A stretch of DNA of 64,000 nt, taken from the NCBI GenBank assembly GCA_016271365.2, contig CM057456.1, forward strand, positions 1,396,581,001 to 1,396,645,000, in the 5' to 3' direction. Below the pieces are notes generated by a model. The model was not told the origin of the DNA and made no database searches. It worked only from the letters and a program-made list of their open reading frames with translations. Shown here piece by piece: positions 21,858 through 32,572 of this stretch (its first letter is position 1; each line of letters starts with the position of its first letter). Position numbers and translations under genes: made by a program. The DNA comes from Neoceratodus forsteri. Taxonomy: Eukaryota > Chordata > Ceratodontiformes > Ceratodontidae.

Positions 21858-23170
21858 AGTGTAGTGCTTGTGGAGCCGCAGATTTCAGAGAAACCAATGT
21901 GCTGCTCCATGTGCGTGCAGCTCTCTGGGCTGAGGGAGGAGATCTCTAGACTCTGGGCTAAGTTGGCTAGGATTTGGGGGATCTCTTCCCCAACCCAGGG
22001 TTCATCAAGTCCTCCACTACTGTCTCAGAGTGTGCCAAGAAGAAGGGCCGGCTGAACTGTGGTGGGTGCCGGGAAGCTGGGGGGAAGGGAACAAATTCCT
22101 CAGCTGGTGCCACTATACAGCTGTTTTGCTGCTGTGGTAGGACAAGACTGCCAAGACAAGGCACCCATGGTAGTGGCAAGGGAGGATGTAGGGGTCCTGC
22201 AGAGCAGAGGACCCAAGATGGGAGGCAGAAGACCCCAGTGAAAGAGGAAGCAACTTCTGGTGGGGGATTCAAGTCATTAGGGGTTAGTTTTGGGAACACC
22301 ATGGAAGGGAACGAGGTAGGTGAGGTGCTTACCTGATGCCTCAGCATGGAGAGATGGGGATCAGATCCTTAAGGTCACCAAGGTGGTGGGGCAGGAGGGG
22401 GAGCTGGATGTCATTGTCTATCCAAGGATGAATGACCTGCCAGTGGATGCAATAGAGGTGGTGCTGGATAGGTTTAGGGAGATGGGAAGGGGCTTAACAC
22501 AGGTAGCACACACAGTGGCCTTCACTGAGGCACTACCTGTGCACGGCCAGAGGGGGGTGAGGGAACACCACACCACAGTCTTCAGCAACTAGTTGAAGGC
22601 ATGGTGCTGGGAGGAGGGTTTGGCCACATTGGGAGCTGGGGTCCTACCTGGGTGGATAAAAGCCTGTACAAAGGCGATGGCCTCCATCTGTACAGGAGGT
22701 GAATGGCAGTCCTAAGTGGAAGGTATAAATGCTGCTAACTAGCCAAGGGGAGAGGCAGAAGAAAAGATGGAGGCAGTGAATGCCCCCAACCCCCCAGAAG
22801 ATGGGGAAGCAGTGAAGAAAAGCCCAGGGTAAATAAATTCCCCAGGGGTAGTGGGGCGTAAGAACAAGGTGAGTGTAGGGATGGGAGGGTCAAGGCATGG
22901 ATCGGAGGCTGAGAAAAAATAGTAGAGAGGGTGGGAAGAGGGAGGATAAAAAGGAGAAGTGTGGTACCAGAATAAAGAGAAGGATGAAGGATGGACTTGG
23001 AAAAGGAGAGCAGAGTATAGGAGCAGGGAGTGACATAAGGAGTGGAGAGCCACATGCACCAACACATGGCGCCTAGGAAATAAAATGCCTGCCCTTGAGG
23101 CTACCACTGTGGAGGTGGCTGTGGATGCAGGTGTGCTATCAAGACCAATGGTCTGTCGGTGCAGTGAGGG
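21858..23170 (+). mobile_element. Second CR1 fragment: ORF1 and start of ORF2
   Basis: The stretch begins with SGLREEISRLWAKLARIW, a coiled-coil block found near the start of CR1 ORF1. The esterase-like domain follows: LKVTKVVGQEGELDVIVYP, then TVAFTEALPV, LKAWCWEEGF and DGLHLYRR, the last carrying the D-x-x-H of SGNH-type hydrolases. After a degraded linker, NKMPALEATTVEVAVDAGV (about 23075-23135) matches the opening of the CR1 endonuclease. The rest of ORF2 is absent. The order relative to 15424-21850 is reversed for one element, so it is a separate or rearranged copy. Confidence 0.7.
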
Positions 23171-23224
23171 GTAGCTAGCCTGAATATCCAAAACAAGAAA
23201 AATGAGAATGCACTTGCAGGGAAA

Positions 23225-23345
23225 CCACCACAGGCAATTAACCTTTTGTAAGGATTTATTCCAGTGTGCTCTGAAAGACGCTGTAATACAGCCCCAGCAC
23301 TTCGACTGCAAGGTCTTCCTCAGGAGGGCATGTCACATTAAGGGG
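23225..23345 (-). mobile_element. Penelope-like 3' segment with hammerhead-like core
   Basis: On the minus strand it reads CCTCCTGAGGAAGACC, then GCAGTCGAAGTGCTGG, and later GGAATAAATCC. The 'CTGANGA...CGAA' arrangement followed by an AATAAA-like site is common in untranslated parts of Penelope-like elements, where it corresponds to a hammerhead ribozyme core. No Penelope reverse transcriptase was found next to it, so this is a fragment at best. Confidence 0.4.
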
Positions 23346-24779
23346 TGAGACCCCTTTTATACTCATCATTGATCACATGATGTACATTCACAATCAAATC
23401 ATATTTTTTGTAACAAATACAATTAGATAGAAACAGTCGGTAAAAATAAAATAATGCAGTCTGTATGTACACAGCATGTATATTGAACAAATAATCAAGT
23501 GATTGGCAGAGAGATATCACGTTTGGAAGGTAAATAAAATTGGTAATTATAATTACACGCACAAAATATTTTGCCCTTCAAATATTTTTTAAGGTTGCAC
23601 CAAAATCAAATTTCAAATATTCATATTCTTTTCTTATTCCTCACTTGTATTTATATATCTGTATTCATGTAACTGTTTTATAGACTCTATGTGATAATTC
23701 ATTAGGTCTATCAGTAGGATAAGAAAAATGAGGCATTGTAGGTGCTCTTATCAACGTAGCTAACTAAAGTTTTTCTCTTTTGCCATTTCAACAAAAAGTT
23801 TATCTATTTAATGTTCTAACCCTCCCAGAGGGGGCAAACAAACAGAAAGAAAACCAGCATTTGTCAAAACCGAATGTTTCCTTCCATGGTATATGTGTCA
23901 GAGGTGTATTAAAGTTATGAGCCTGTGTTAGCGAAATGCAACATAGCCTGATAACTTTATTGCTTTTATATTTTTATGCCACATGTTCAACATAGCCTTC
24001 TTATGACCTCGCCTCATGTGCAGTGGTGGAGAAAATGTTCAACTCCTGCCTGAAAGGTGATTTAGTGCAGTGACTGTGAAATCACCTTTCTGGATGCGAG
24101 AACACATTTGACAAATTGCAGTTGTCATATTCATGAGGTGCTGTGAAGAAATGTCTATGCTGAAAATTTGGAGTCATAACACATGCAGATGTGTGTCTGT
24201 GTTTCTTTATGTTTGCATGCACATCTGCCTGAGCAGAACACCTGAATGTAAGTATGGAATGTGTGTGGGCATGGTTACATCACTTTGTTAACTTTGCATG
24301 TCTCAAACAATTATAGAACTAGAAGGGTTAGGGAACTTAATGTGCTGCCGAGTCTTCCTGAAGCCCTAACCAGACACAAGTAAAAAGCAGTTACCAGGAC
24401 AGAGAAACGGCAACAGCGGTGGCTGTAATGGGCGCGGACACCCGTTGCAGTCAACCCACTCAAAGTAAGGTTAAATAAAGGGACTCATCTGAAGCAGGGT
24501 GCCTGGGTAGGTGTCCAAAGCGGTGACACCAAGGTGCCTGTAAAATAAAACATAACAAAAAGGGTCACAGAGGATCCACAGCTGTTAGGGGGTCCAACAG
24601 GGCAGAAGGGACAGGCTAGAAATAAAACTAACACTTACCTGATTAAGGTAGAAGCCCTCGTCTGGTCAGACCTGCAAAAATAACAGAAATAGGTTAGTTA
24701 GATGAAAAAGCAGTAAGAAAGCAGAAGGAGAGAAAAGGGAGTGAGGTTAGGGGAAGGGGGCTCAGCTGGGATCCTTTGC
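23346..24779. other. Unassigned AT-rich region
   Basis: AT-rich to about 24350, then purine-rich non-coding sequence. No domain, tRNA or clear terminal repeat was seen. Confidence 0.3.
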
Positions 24780-24930
24780 TCCTAGTGGTGGCCGAGTGGC
24801 TAGTAATTTAGTTAGTAGCCCTTCTATAGAAATAAAAGTGCCATTGGTGGTCAGTGGGGCTTGGAAATACCCTGTAAAGGGGGGGGGGCACAAAATAAAG
24901 ATAGCCCTGGTGGCCTAGTGGGCTAGCCCC
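24780..24930 (+). repeat. Array of tRNA-Glu 5'-half-like motifs (three units)
   Basis: Units at about 24780 (TCCTAGTGGTGGCCGAGTGG), 24840 (GCCATTGGTGGTCAGTGG) and 24904 (GCCCTGGTGGCCTAGTGGG) recur every ~62 bp. They resemble the 5' end of vertebrate tRNA-Glu, which contains the pol III A box. No B box follows, so these are not tRNA genes. A related array lies at 26916-27203. Confidence 0.55.
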
Positions 24931-25168
24931 GATGTTCTGAGGCCAGCATTTATGTTAAAATTTTAAACCCTTCCTGGGTCTAAGAGGGGCTTCCTTGAAC
25001 CCTGGTTTTCCTGTGGGCAGTGATAGGGGGTTTATTTGTGGTGGCAGCGGAGGAGCAAGTTAGGCTGCTGGGCAGCCTGCCGTTAGCACGATCACGCTAT
25101 ACTGAGAGTGCTTGCGGGTGCTCTAGAACACTCAGCCCATATGGAGCTTAGGCTGTGGCCTTCTCTGC

Positions 25169-25580
25169 ACAGGTGGGAGACCGGGAAAGCTGTGAGCCAG
25201 CAGGAGATGGAGGAGGCATGTAATGAAAGCGCCTCCTCCCCACCTTCCTGATCACTGCTCCGGTGGCAGTTTTTTAATAAATATATGCCCTACGGGGCTT
25301 AAGAGGAGGATGGGTGGGAGACAGGGAAAGCCGTGAGCCAGCAGGAGATGAAGGAGTCATGTAATGAAAGAGCCTCCTCCCCACCGTCCTGATCGCTGCT
25401 CCGGTGGCAGTTTTTTAATAAATTTATGCCCTACAGGGCTTAAAAGGAGGTAGATGGGGCACAAATGGAGCCAGCGGGAGGTGGAGGAGGCATGTAGGAA
25501 AGCACTTCCTCCCCACCTTTCTGATCGCCACTCTGGTGGCAGTTTTTTTGTTTAAATTTTGCCCTATGGGGTTTAAGAAG
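25169..25580. repeat. ~140-bp minisatellite, three units
   Basis: Units begin near 25169, 25315 and 25455 and share GAGCCAGCAGGAGATG, GCCTCCTCCCCACC, GGTGGCAGTTTTTT and ATGCCCTACGGGGCTTAA with small changes. The third unit is the most divergent. Confidence 0.8.
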
Positions 25581-26915
25581 GGCAGCCAGGGGGCCAGAGA
25601 GCAGCAAGATGCTGCTGTAAAGTCGCCCCGTTGGCACTGGTGAGAGCCCTGAAGGGCTGTACAAGGAGGCAGTGGGGCTGAGGAGGAGTGCATGAGGCGG
25701 CATGAGCTGCCAAGAGTTAAAACCGCTTTTGACATTAGTGAGGAAGCTGAGAGGCCTGTACAGTGCAGGACAGAGGGCCGCGGGGTGGAAGCCATATGGT
25801 GGCTAAAAATGTGAGCGGGGGTTAGCGACAGCGAGGAGACAGCGTGGCAAGTGCCGCATAAATGAAAGACATACCATGGCTTACTGAACTAGCTGGAAAA
25901 GGGGTAAGATAAAGAGCCGCACTTGGCAGGTAGCAAGCCCCAGGGGGCTGTAACAGAACTGGGGGGGGGGGAAGAGGACAGCTAAGGGAAGGAAAAGAGC
26001 TATAGCCAGACAGGAGGTAGAGGGAAAGCCAACACCAGTGAAATGATGTCATGCCCTGGGATGCTGATGGGGCAAGGAGGCAGCAGAACCAAAACAAAGA
26101 AAGGGCAAAAGAAATACAAAATGGGGCCGACAGCGGGGGACAGAGGGAGATGAAGGAGGTAGGGAATGGAAGGGACAAAACAAAGCACAATGAAGGAAGG
26201 AGTAGGTGTTAGCGGCTGGTGATTTCCTTGAGGTGGCAGTCACTTTGTTTTTTTCTTGGGGGTGTTGCTTATGCAAATGAGAGGAATGAAGCGCACTCTC
26301 TCATTGGTGCGGTTCATTTCTCTCAAGTGCGAGCCAGCTCCCCACTGTGAAATTCCGACGGCCGTCACACTCGGCTTCAGTGGTCATTGGTGTGTCAGGG
26401 TCGCGCCTACTGTACTGTGCTCTGCATTGGACTCATCCCTGTCACACCTCTCAAATGCTGTACTGCCCCAAGGTGTTTCTTGCACAAGCGCAAGGAAACA
26501 CAAAAAGGGAAAGACGGGGACAGGATATTCAAACTGCGCCTTGAAAGGGCACAAGTGGCTGTTCCGCGAAACTGAGATGCACTGGAGCACAAACCTGATA
26601 TATTCAAACAAGATGCGCAATAGTGTATCTTGTCTGAATATAACAAGATATGTGTGTGGCACAAGTGGGGGCCTTGACGATGCGCAGCGCATCCTACCAG
26701 GTCTGAATACCGAATGGAATGGGAATGCGCATTTGCACCTTGCAGGTCGCCGGTGCATTCAGATATTCAGACGAAACATGCAAATGGGGCCATTAGCCAT
26801 GCAAGGCACAAATGGAGCCATGTGCATGTCATTATGGTCCCATTTGCATGTCCTATGCAGGGATGCACCCGGCTGGATGCGCAGGGCACCCTGAAAGGAG
26901 GCCATCAGGCCATAG
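25581..26915. other. Unassigned, with short GAATAT-bounded inverted repeats
   Basis: A 212-codon frame (26256-26894, +) has no recognisable domain and reads through inverted repeats, so I do not call it a gene. One hairpin at about 26599-26642 pairs TATATTCAAACAAGAT with ATCTTGTCTGAATATA. Another pair of GTCTGAATA/TATTCAGAC sites lies at 26700-26772. It resembles debris of DNA transposons. Confidence 0.35.
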
Positions 26916-27203
26916 TTCCTGGTAGTCTAGTGGACCCCCACTTCCCTGTACCAAGACCGCAAAGGAAGAAATAAATTCCGTCCTATCCCTGATAGTCCAG
27001 TGGTACCCCCCTCCCTTCCCCGATACCCAATCGAGCTGAATAATAATATATGCCACCCCTGGTAGTATAGTGCCCCCCTCTCTTGCCGACAACAGTCTGT
27101 AGTATTAATAGCCACCACAACTCCCTGGTAGTCTAGTGGTACCTCCCAACCCCGGTCACAGAAAAACCCACACCCGAGATCACCCTGGTGGTCAGTGGAC
27201 CCC
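26916..27203 (+). repeat. Array of tRNA-Glu 5'-half-like motifs (five units)
   Basis: Units at 26916, 26986, 27056, 27121 and 27182 carry versions of TCCCTGGTAGTCTAGTGG followed by a C-rich run. The spacing is 61-70 bp. The best unit (27122) differs at about one position from the first 18 bases of tRNA-Glu as I remember it. The intervening ~45 bp are variable. Confidence 0.6.
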
Positions 27204-28701
27204 ACCCACTGGGGCAAATAAGCCCCACCCCCCATCCCAGCATGGGCACTGACCTGTGGGCAGCACCCACCACACACCTCCATGGCTGCCCACCGACTGT
27301 GCTGTCGCGAATGACAGCTTACAGTAAGCCCTGTAACACCTTTGGTCGACATCGTCAACCAATGGGCTTGCAGTGAGTACTGTAAGCATTCATTTACAAC
27401 TTTGTGAATGACACTAAGGATGCGTCACATACGTTATCTTTGCATTGTGGCACATCTGGATTTGTGCAGTGCATCAGCCCCTTTTGAATATGGCCCAGGG
27501 GTGCATTTCGGGGATGCACCAGTGCAACTCAGTTGCGCAGGGCACATCTCCTTTGAATATCCTGGCCCGGAACTTTTCAAAATGGTTAATATGAAAGCAG
27601 GTCTTACGACAATCGAGACATGCCTTTTATTATATTGTCTTGCACACAGGCAAGCAACATCTTGCGGTAGTAGTAGCACAGTGAGAGGTGTGTCAGGTTA
27701 GCGAATGCAGGGCACGCTTTAGTAGGCACATCCCTCATTCCCCAATTAGCCAGCATGTTAGCACTGACGCAAGAATTATGTAAAGTGCCACCTACTTGAA
27801 AGAAATGTGCTGCTGTAATCAGAGGCAAGCTCGTCATACAGTGGCAGAGATGACACGCCTCCCATACATGCCTTTCCTGGTGAAACATTTCAATAAACAT
27901 GGCAGCAGCAGGAACCCCAAACAAAGCCGACATTGGGGGTGCAATCCCTGTGTCGGCATGTCCCCACCCTTCCACATTGTGTGGCACACTGGGAGCCCAT
28001 CCCAGTGTGCCGCCGCTCACACATAGCAGACCATGTCAGATGTTCCTCCCCTACCACCCCCATTGTGTGGCACACTCAACAAATCGTGCTGTGATGTCAG
28101 GTTCCATTTTTTTTTCACCTGAAAAAAAGACTGTGGCATACAAAGAACCACCCGATCTCCACATCACCCCCCGATCCAGCAATGGCCCCTCAGAAACAAA
28201 CATCCCCTGGTAGCACAACAACCCCTTTGAAATGGTGTTGGGATTCTGTAGTAGACCCCTCTGAAACATCAGCCTGCTAGTAGTACAAAAAAAAAAAAAA
28301 AAAGAGAACATTGCCATTCCTACCGTATCACACGAAACTCAGGACAGAGTGACTGGTGGTTTCAATAGCCACTGATGGTTACGCTGACAATTTATTAAGT
28401 TCTGCTAAGCAGGGACTGCTTTTTTAAAAACAAATATTGTACCTCAGTCAACACAGGTGCCACCAATGATTTATTATTGTACTGTCTTCACTTTTAAAAA
28501 AGAACAAATTCAAGTAGATCACAGACGAGACCTCGTAAGTACTATAACCACCTACCACAACCAACAGCGCCACTGCTGTTCGCAGCCAAAATAACTGTTT
28601 TTTCAGTGTATTACTACACATTACAAATCCAACAGTAAAACATTTTCAAAACTATTTTTTATTTTTGTTTATAAATAAACATGTTGATCCAGTTCATAAT
28701 A
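27204..28701. other. Unassigned region with (A)n
   Basis: It contains a GAATATGGCCC...GAATATCCTGGCCC segment (27486-27568), a minus-strand 138-codon frame without recognised domain (27604-28020) and a poly-A run at 28287-28304. A lone CCCCTGGTAG motif at 28204 recalls the array upstream. Confidence 0.3.
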
Positions 28702-28845
28702 GCAATAATGCACTCCAGGATGTGGTATATCATGGGATATCGTCACTTCTTGGGTGTTGGACACACTCGACTTGTGGACTTGTGCCCAACCACAGGAGGT
28801 GTGACGATATCCCATGATATATCACACCCTGTCATGCATTATTGC
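28702..28845. mobile_element. Palindromic MITE-like element 1
   Basis: Arms of about 44 bp (28702-28745 and 28801-28845) pair almost perfectly: GCAATAATGCA...GATATCGTCAC with GTGACGATATC...TGCATTATTGC. The ~55-bp loop itself contains GTTGGACACACTCG and CTTGTGCCCAAC. The ends GCAATAA/TTATTGC are shared with elements 2 (42184) and 3 (52184). No protein is encoded. The transposase family is unknown. Confidence 0.7.
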
Positions 28846-28869
28846 TTAAATAAAGCATTCCCGTACTCT

Positions 28870-29030
28870 TCATCAGTAAGTGCCATGAGATCTTTAACTT
28901 CCACCTGGACAGTGACCAGAGATATTCAGAGGGACCTCAGTTTAACCTCTCATCTGAAGGGTGGCACCCCAACAGTGCTGCAACACCCCCTCATGCTGCA
29001 CTACAATGTCAGTTATGGGTATTACCTACC
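28870..29030 (+). repeat. Interspersed repeat segment (old)
   Basis: The text GATCTTTAACTTCCACCTGG, GGGACCTCAGTTTAACCTC, ATCTGAAGGGTGGCACC and CAGTGCTGC matches, from memory, a repeat phrase widespread in cartilaginous fish and some other vertebrates ('tttaacgtctcatctgaaag'). I cannot name the family. It follows element 1 closely. Confidence 0.4.
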
Positions 29031-29902
29031 TTTAATGTCACTGGTGCTGGTGCTGCTACTGTCAAAATGAGACTTTCTGACACCTTTCAGGCCTGCATGT
29101 AACCTAACCAGCTTATCCTTCTTCATGATGACAGACATCTGTTGCTGGACTTGTAATGTTTTGGGTGACGTGTGTATGTATCATTCAATTTTTTTATCAG
29201 GCTACCTTCAAGAGCCATGCATAGCGTGATATAGTAAGGTGTTTGCTATAAAGAGGACATTTATGCTGCTCTGCTTCTGCCCTGATAACTGCTCTTATGC
29301 TTCTGCCACTAGCCCAGACCCCACACCCCCGAACATTCCAGAGCTTTGCCAGGATCAAACATAGGGGGCAGGGTGACTGGATTTGAAACCAGCCATTGGG
29401 GTGTTTTGCCCTGGCCAACTCATTCATTCTGTTTACTCCTGACCCAAAACATGTTCCTTAGTGGGACTGCCCATGCCATGCCTAAGGCAGTGAGAGGGAG
29501 GGTTGTTACATGGTCACCTGTGATGTCATACACCTTCTGGCACCTGTCTGAAGTGTTGTTGCAGTTGGGTGGGCAAGACCCTTCACCAAAGTTTGAAAGA
29601 CTGCCTCCATGCAACCCCCGAGACTCCAATGGCCTGGGACTAGGAGTTGGAGTTGTGCTGTGAACCTCAGTCTCTCACACGGTAGTGCAACCCACTACTG
29701 CCTGCTCCATCAGACTAGGCAAAGGTCGTGTCTCTTTTTTATAGGAATACAGTACAGTGTGTTACTATTTCATTTTATGTAGCATATTTCAAGCAAAGTA
29801 GTATCTCACAAACCTTTACGTATACAGGAAAAAAAAAAAGAAAATGAAACACAAGATAAAAATAAGCTTAAAACCTGTTGCTTACCTAGGATTTATGGAT
29901 GT
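29031..29902. other. Unassigned region
   Basis: Non-coding in appearance, with no clear repeat ends. It may hold a decayed tRNA-headed SINE near 29600-29720, not well enough preserved to call. Confidence 0.25.
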
Positions 29903-30877
29903 TAGAGGTGTGTGAATAGTATTTCTTCAGCGCACGCCCTGTATTCGTGTTTATGACTGCATATACTCAACGAGTACTTTGGTATTCAGGGAATTTAACA
30001 AATAAATGAAAAACTTTCTAGCCCTCTCCAGGTGGCCAGGTTAAGCTCCAGGCCACCAGCTCCACACGTCTGTCATTCTCCAAACTCAATCCCCTAGGGC
30101 CTTTCCTATCCCCAAAATGGGTTTTCATATTAAAGAAAAAGTCAGCTCCTGGGAGTGGACAGTATTCAGGGTATTCTGTCCAGTCAGTTGCGCCCCCCTC
30201 CCCCCGGTCTCCTGCACCACACCTGATCTCTTGAAGTGCTCTAATCGATCAGTCATGCAGTCAGGAGGGAGGGGGTGGAACACTTGGAGTCATTGATGAT
30301 GCTGTCCAGTCTTACCAATCAGTCTGTTTAGTATCATCAATGATGAAGGTCACTCAGTCCCCCACACCTCCCAGTTGAGCGCCTGATCCCATCTTTTAGT
30401 CACTTGACTAAGGCATTTTAAGGGATAGGGTGTTTTGCAGGGGGGGGGGACTGACTAGCCAGAATGTGCTGAATATTGGTGCCCCCCAAATCAAGGATCT
30501 GTGGTCAGCAGGGAGGCACCTCATAAAAGAGTATATTTGGGGGGAGCCGCGGGGTCAGGTTAGGGAGGAGGGTGCTCGTAAAAGTCACACTGTCCACTCC
30601 TGGCACAGTACCAGCCAGGAAGCAATTTTGTCTTTCATAAAAGAACTGGTTTGGAAAAGGGGACGATGGAAGGTGGACAATAACAGACGTGGGGTGGGGT
30701 GACCCACTGACCATATCAAGGTTTTTTTTTTACCCACCAAATATTTTCCCAAATACTATGAATAATAAAAATTATTCTGTATTTGTCTGAGTACTCAGGA
30801 AGCCTATTATTCATGTACTCAGTAAGCCAGTTATTCATGGTATTCATGAAGTAATATTCAAACTGTGCACACTCCTA
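29903..30877. mobile_element. Non-autonomous hAT-type DNA transposon
   Basis: The ends TAGAGGTGTGTGAATAGTA and (complement) TAGGAGTGTGCACAGTTTGA form imperfect terminal inverted repeats starting TAG-GTGTG, as in many vertebrate hAT elements. Flanking octamers ATGGATGT (29895-29902) and ATGGGTGT (30878-30885) look like an 8-bp target-site duplication with one mismatch, the hAT hallmark. Near both ends are GAGTACTC-like and GTATTC motifs. The 975 bp encode nothing recognisable, so mobilisation would need a transposase from elsewhere. Confidence 0.75.
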
Positions 30878-31325
30878 ATGGGTGTACGGGAGGGGGGTAA
30901 AGGAGAGGGATTAGCACTTGTAGGGAACTGAAAAGTAAATGCTGAGACCAAGAAAAGAATTTCAATTTACCTGCCATTTTCCATTGAATCAGATATGTTT
31001 TGAGGTACTGTTTATATTTAAAAAAAAATTGCCTTCACGTAGAGTCTATAGGGATGACTTGATAATGTTCCTAAATGTGAGGGGCATTCCTGCCGTCTCT
31101 GGGGTGACATTTCTCTGCTGACAAATAGAGCTCTATAATAAAACAAACAAAAAAACTCTTTCTATGAATATGATAAAAAAACATGAGATACTGTTTATAC
31201 AATAGGACCCTCTGTGCTGTAACTATGAGACAGCAGCTGTATGACACGCTTAGATTGCTAAATCATCACCTCAGCATTTTTGGTTTATGCTGTTCAGCCT
31301 TATGATGTTTTGTGTTTTATTTCAG

Positions 31326-31393
31326 TAACAGAGCCAGAAGAAAGAAGTAAATGTGGACAAGCAGAGCTGCAGTCCTCTGAGGATACAACTAAG
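31326..31393 (+). CDS. Candidate host exon A, unrecognised gene
   Basis: Preceded by a pyrimidine-rich acceptor (TTTTGTGTTTTATTTCAG) and followed by the donor GTAAAA. It is 68 bp: two bases completing a codon from an upstream exon, then 22 open codons reading TEPEERSKCGQAELQSSEDT and TK. It ends in phase 0, which fits exon B. The composition (acidic, polar) is unlike the surrounding transposon debris. I do not recognise the protein, and no upstream exon was found in the window. Confidence 0.42.
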
Positions 31394-31985
31394 GTAAAAT
31401 CAAGGCAGTCGCTCAAAGATTGAGCAGGAAGAAAAACAATTTTGCACTATTCAGATGCAGTGCAATAGTTTGTGTGTGCAAATCAAAACTTCCTCAGATA
31501 CACCTGACATTCAGAAATGGCACACACTGCTTCTTCTCGAGCCCCCTCCCAGCTCCCACACCTTGTTTGAAATGCATCCCAACTTCTTTAGGGACACACC
31601 TCCATCCATTCTCCCTATATTGATGGGGCAAATTGGTGTCTTATCATGCTCTACAGTAGACACCATGAAGAAAACAAAATTGTGTCCCTTAATCTTCATT
31701 GGCACACCAGTGTGTTCCCACCCATCATTGCTGCACCCTGTTTGCAATGGGTGGGGTGAGAGGGGTAAGATTAATTCAGATGCTAATGCTGGTCACAGAA
31801 TCCATGCAGATGAGGTTGGAGCTGGAGTGTGTGCAGGGCTTGCTTGAATGGACATTCTGAGGTAAGTCCCATCCTCACCCCAACCTTACTCTTGCTCTGC
31901 CCTGACCTCATTGACTGTGCACCATCCTACAAAGCCCTGAGCAGTTGGTTTTCCATATTCTGGACAACCCTTACCTGTCTCCTAG
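31394..31985. other. Intron-like, unassigned
   Basis: No domain or clear repeat end seen. Confidence 0.3.
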
Positions 31986-31989
31986 GGTC

Positions 31990-32245
31990 CCCCTGAGTTT
32001 CCCCCTTGATAAAACATCAGGCAGGATCCCCTCTCCTCCAGAGCAGGATTTGGCATGTGGAGCAGGCAGGGCCACAGAGGACCAGGCTCCTCTGTCCAGC
32101 CGGGGGGAGGGGTACTAGTGCTGGAGCCTACTGCCATTGTCAGTTTAGAAATGTTCTTTTAGTCTTAGTCGCCCAATTGCCAGCATCTCCTGAACCCCAT
32201 TTGCCAGCTTCGTAGCATGGCACACTACCACTGGGCTACAAGTGG
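31990..32245 (-). mobile_element. Possible long-SINE fragment
   Basis: On the minus strand a head reading GTAGCCCAGTGGTAGTGTGC and GGGGTTCAGGAG resembles tRNA A- and B-box regions. It is like the head of the SINE at 40332 (GGCCCAGTGGCGCTG, GGGTTCAGGAGC). The downstream body is only vaguely similar. Weak call. Confidence 0.35.
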
Positions 32246-32479
32246 CCAGTTTTCTTTTTTGTTTAGACTAAGCGGCAAGCTGCCATTGAGGATGACAATT
32301 AAGATGTCAACCCACCCACCCTGATACATGCAAGAGAGTAAGAATGGATGGGGACACACTGTCATGGAGGTAGATTTCAAAGTAAGGTAAAAGGACTGGA
32401 GGGGGTTGGAGGGGATGTAGGTAGGTGTATGCTTTAGAGTAACAGAGGAAGGGGAGAAGTGTGTGATCCATGCCCAGGG

Positions 32480-32572
32480 TATTCTCAAGTGAATATTCAG
32501 ATCTGAATCCAAATTTTGGGGTCCGAAATCTAAACCTGAATCCAAATATTCAGGCCCATGCACACCCTTGAC
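32480..32572. mobile_element. hAT-like terminal fragment
   Basis: The sequence closes with GCCCATGCACACCCTTGA, the complement of a 'GGGTGTGCA' start, after ATTCAGATCTGAAT and a run of near-palindromic GAATCCAAAT motifs. Only one end is visible. Confidence 0.35.

Noticed and set aside
26256..26894. 212-codon open frame on + strand
   Set aside because: No domain, low-complexity composition, and it runs through inverted repeats.
26916..27203. Functional tRNA-Glu genes
   Set aside because: Only the 5' half is present; there is no anticodon arm or B box.
27604..28020. 138-codon minus frame, briefly considered as Harbinger-like
   Set aside because: No catalytic motif could be aligned.
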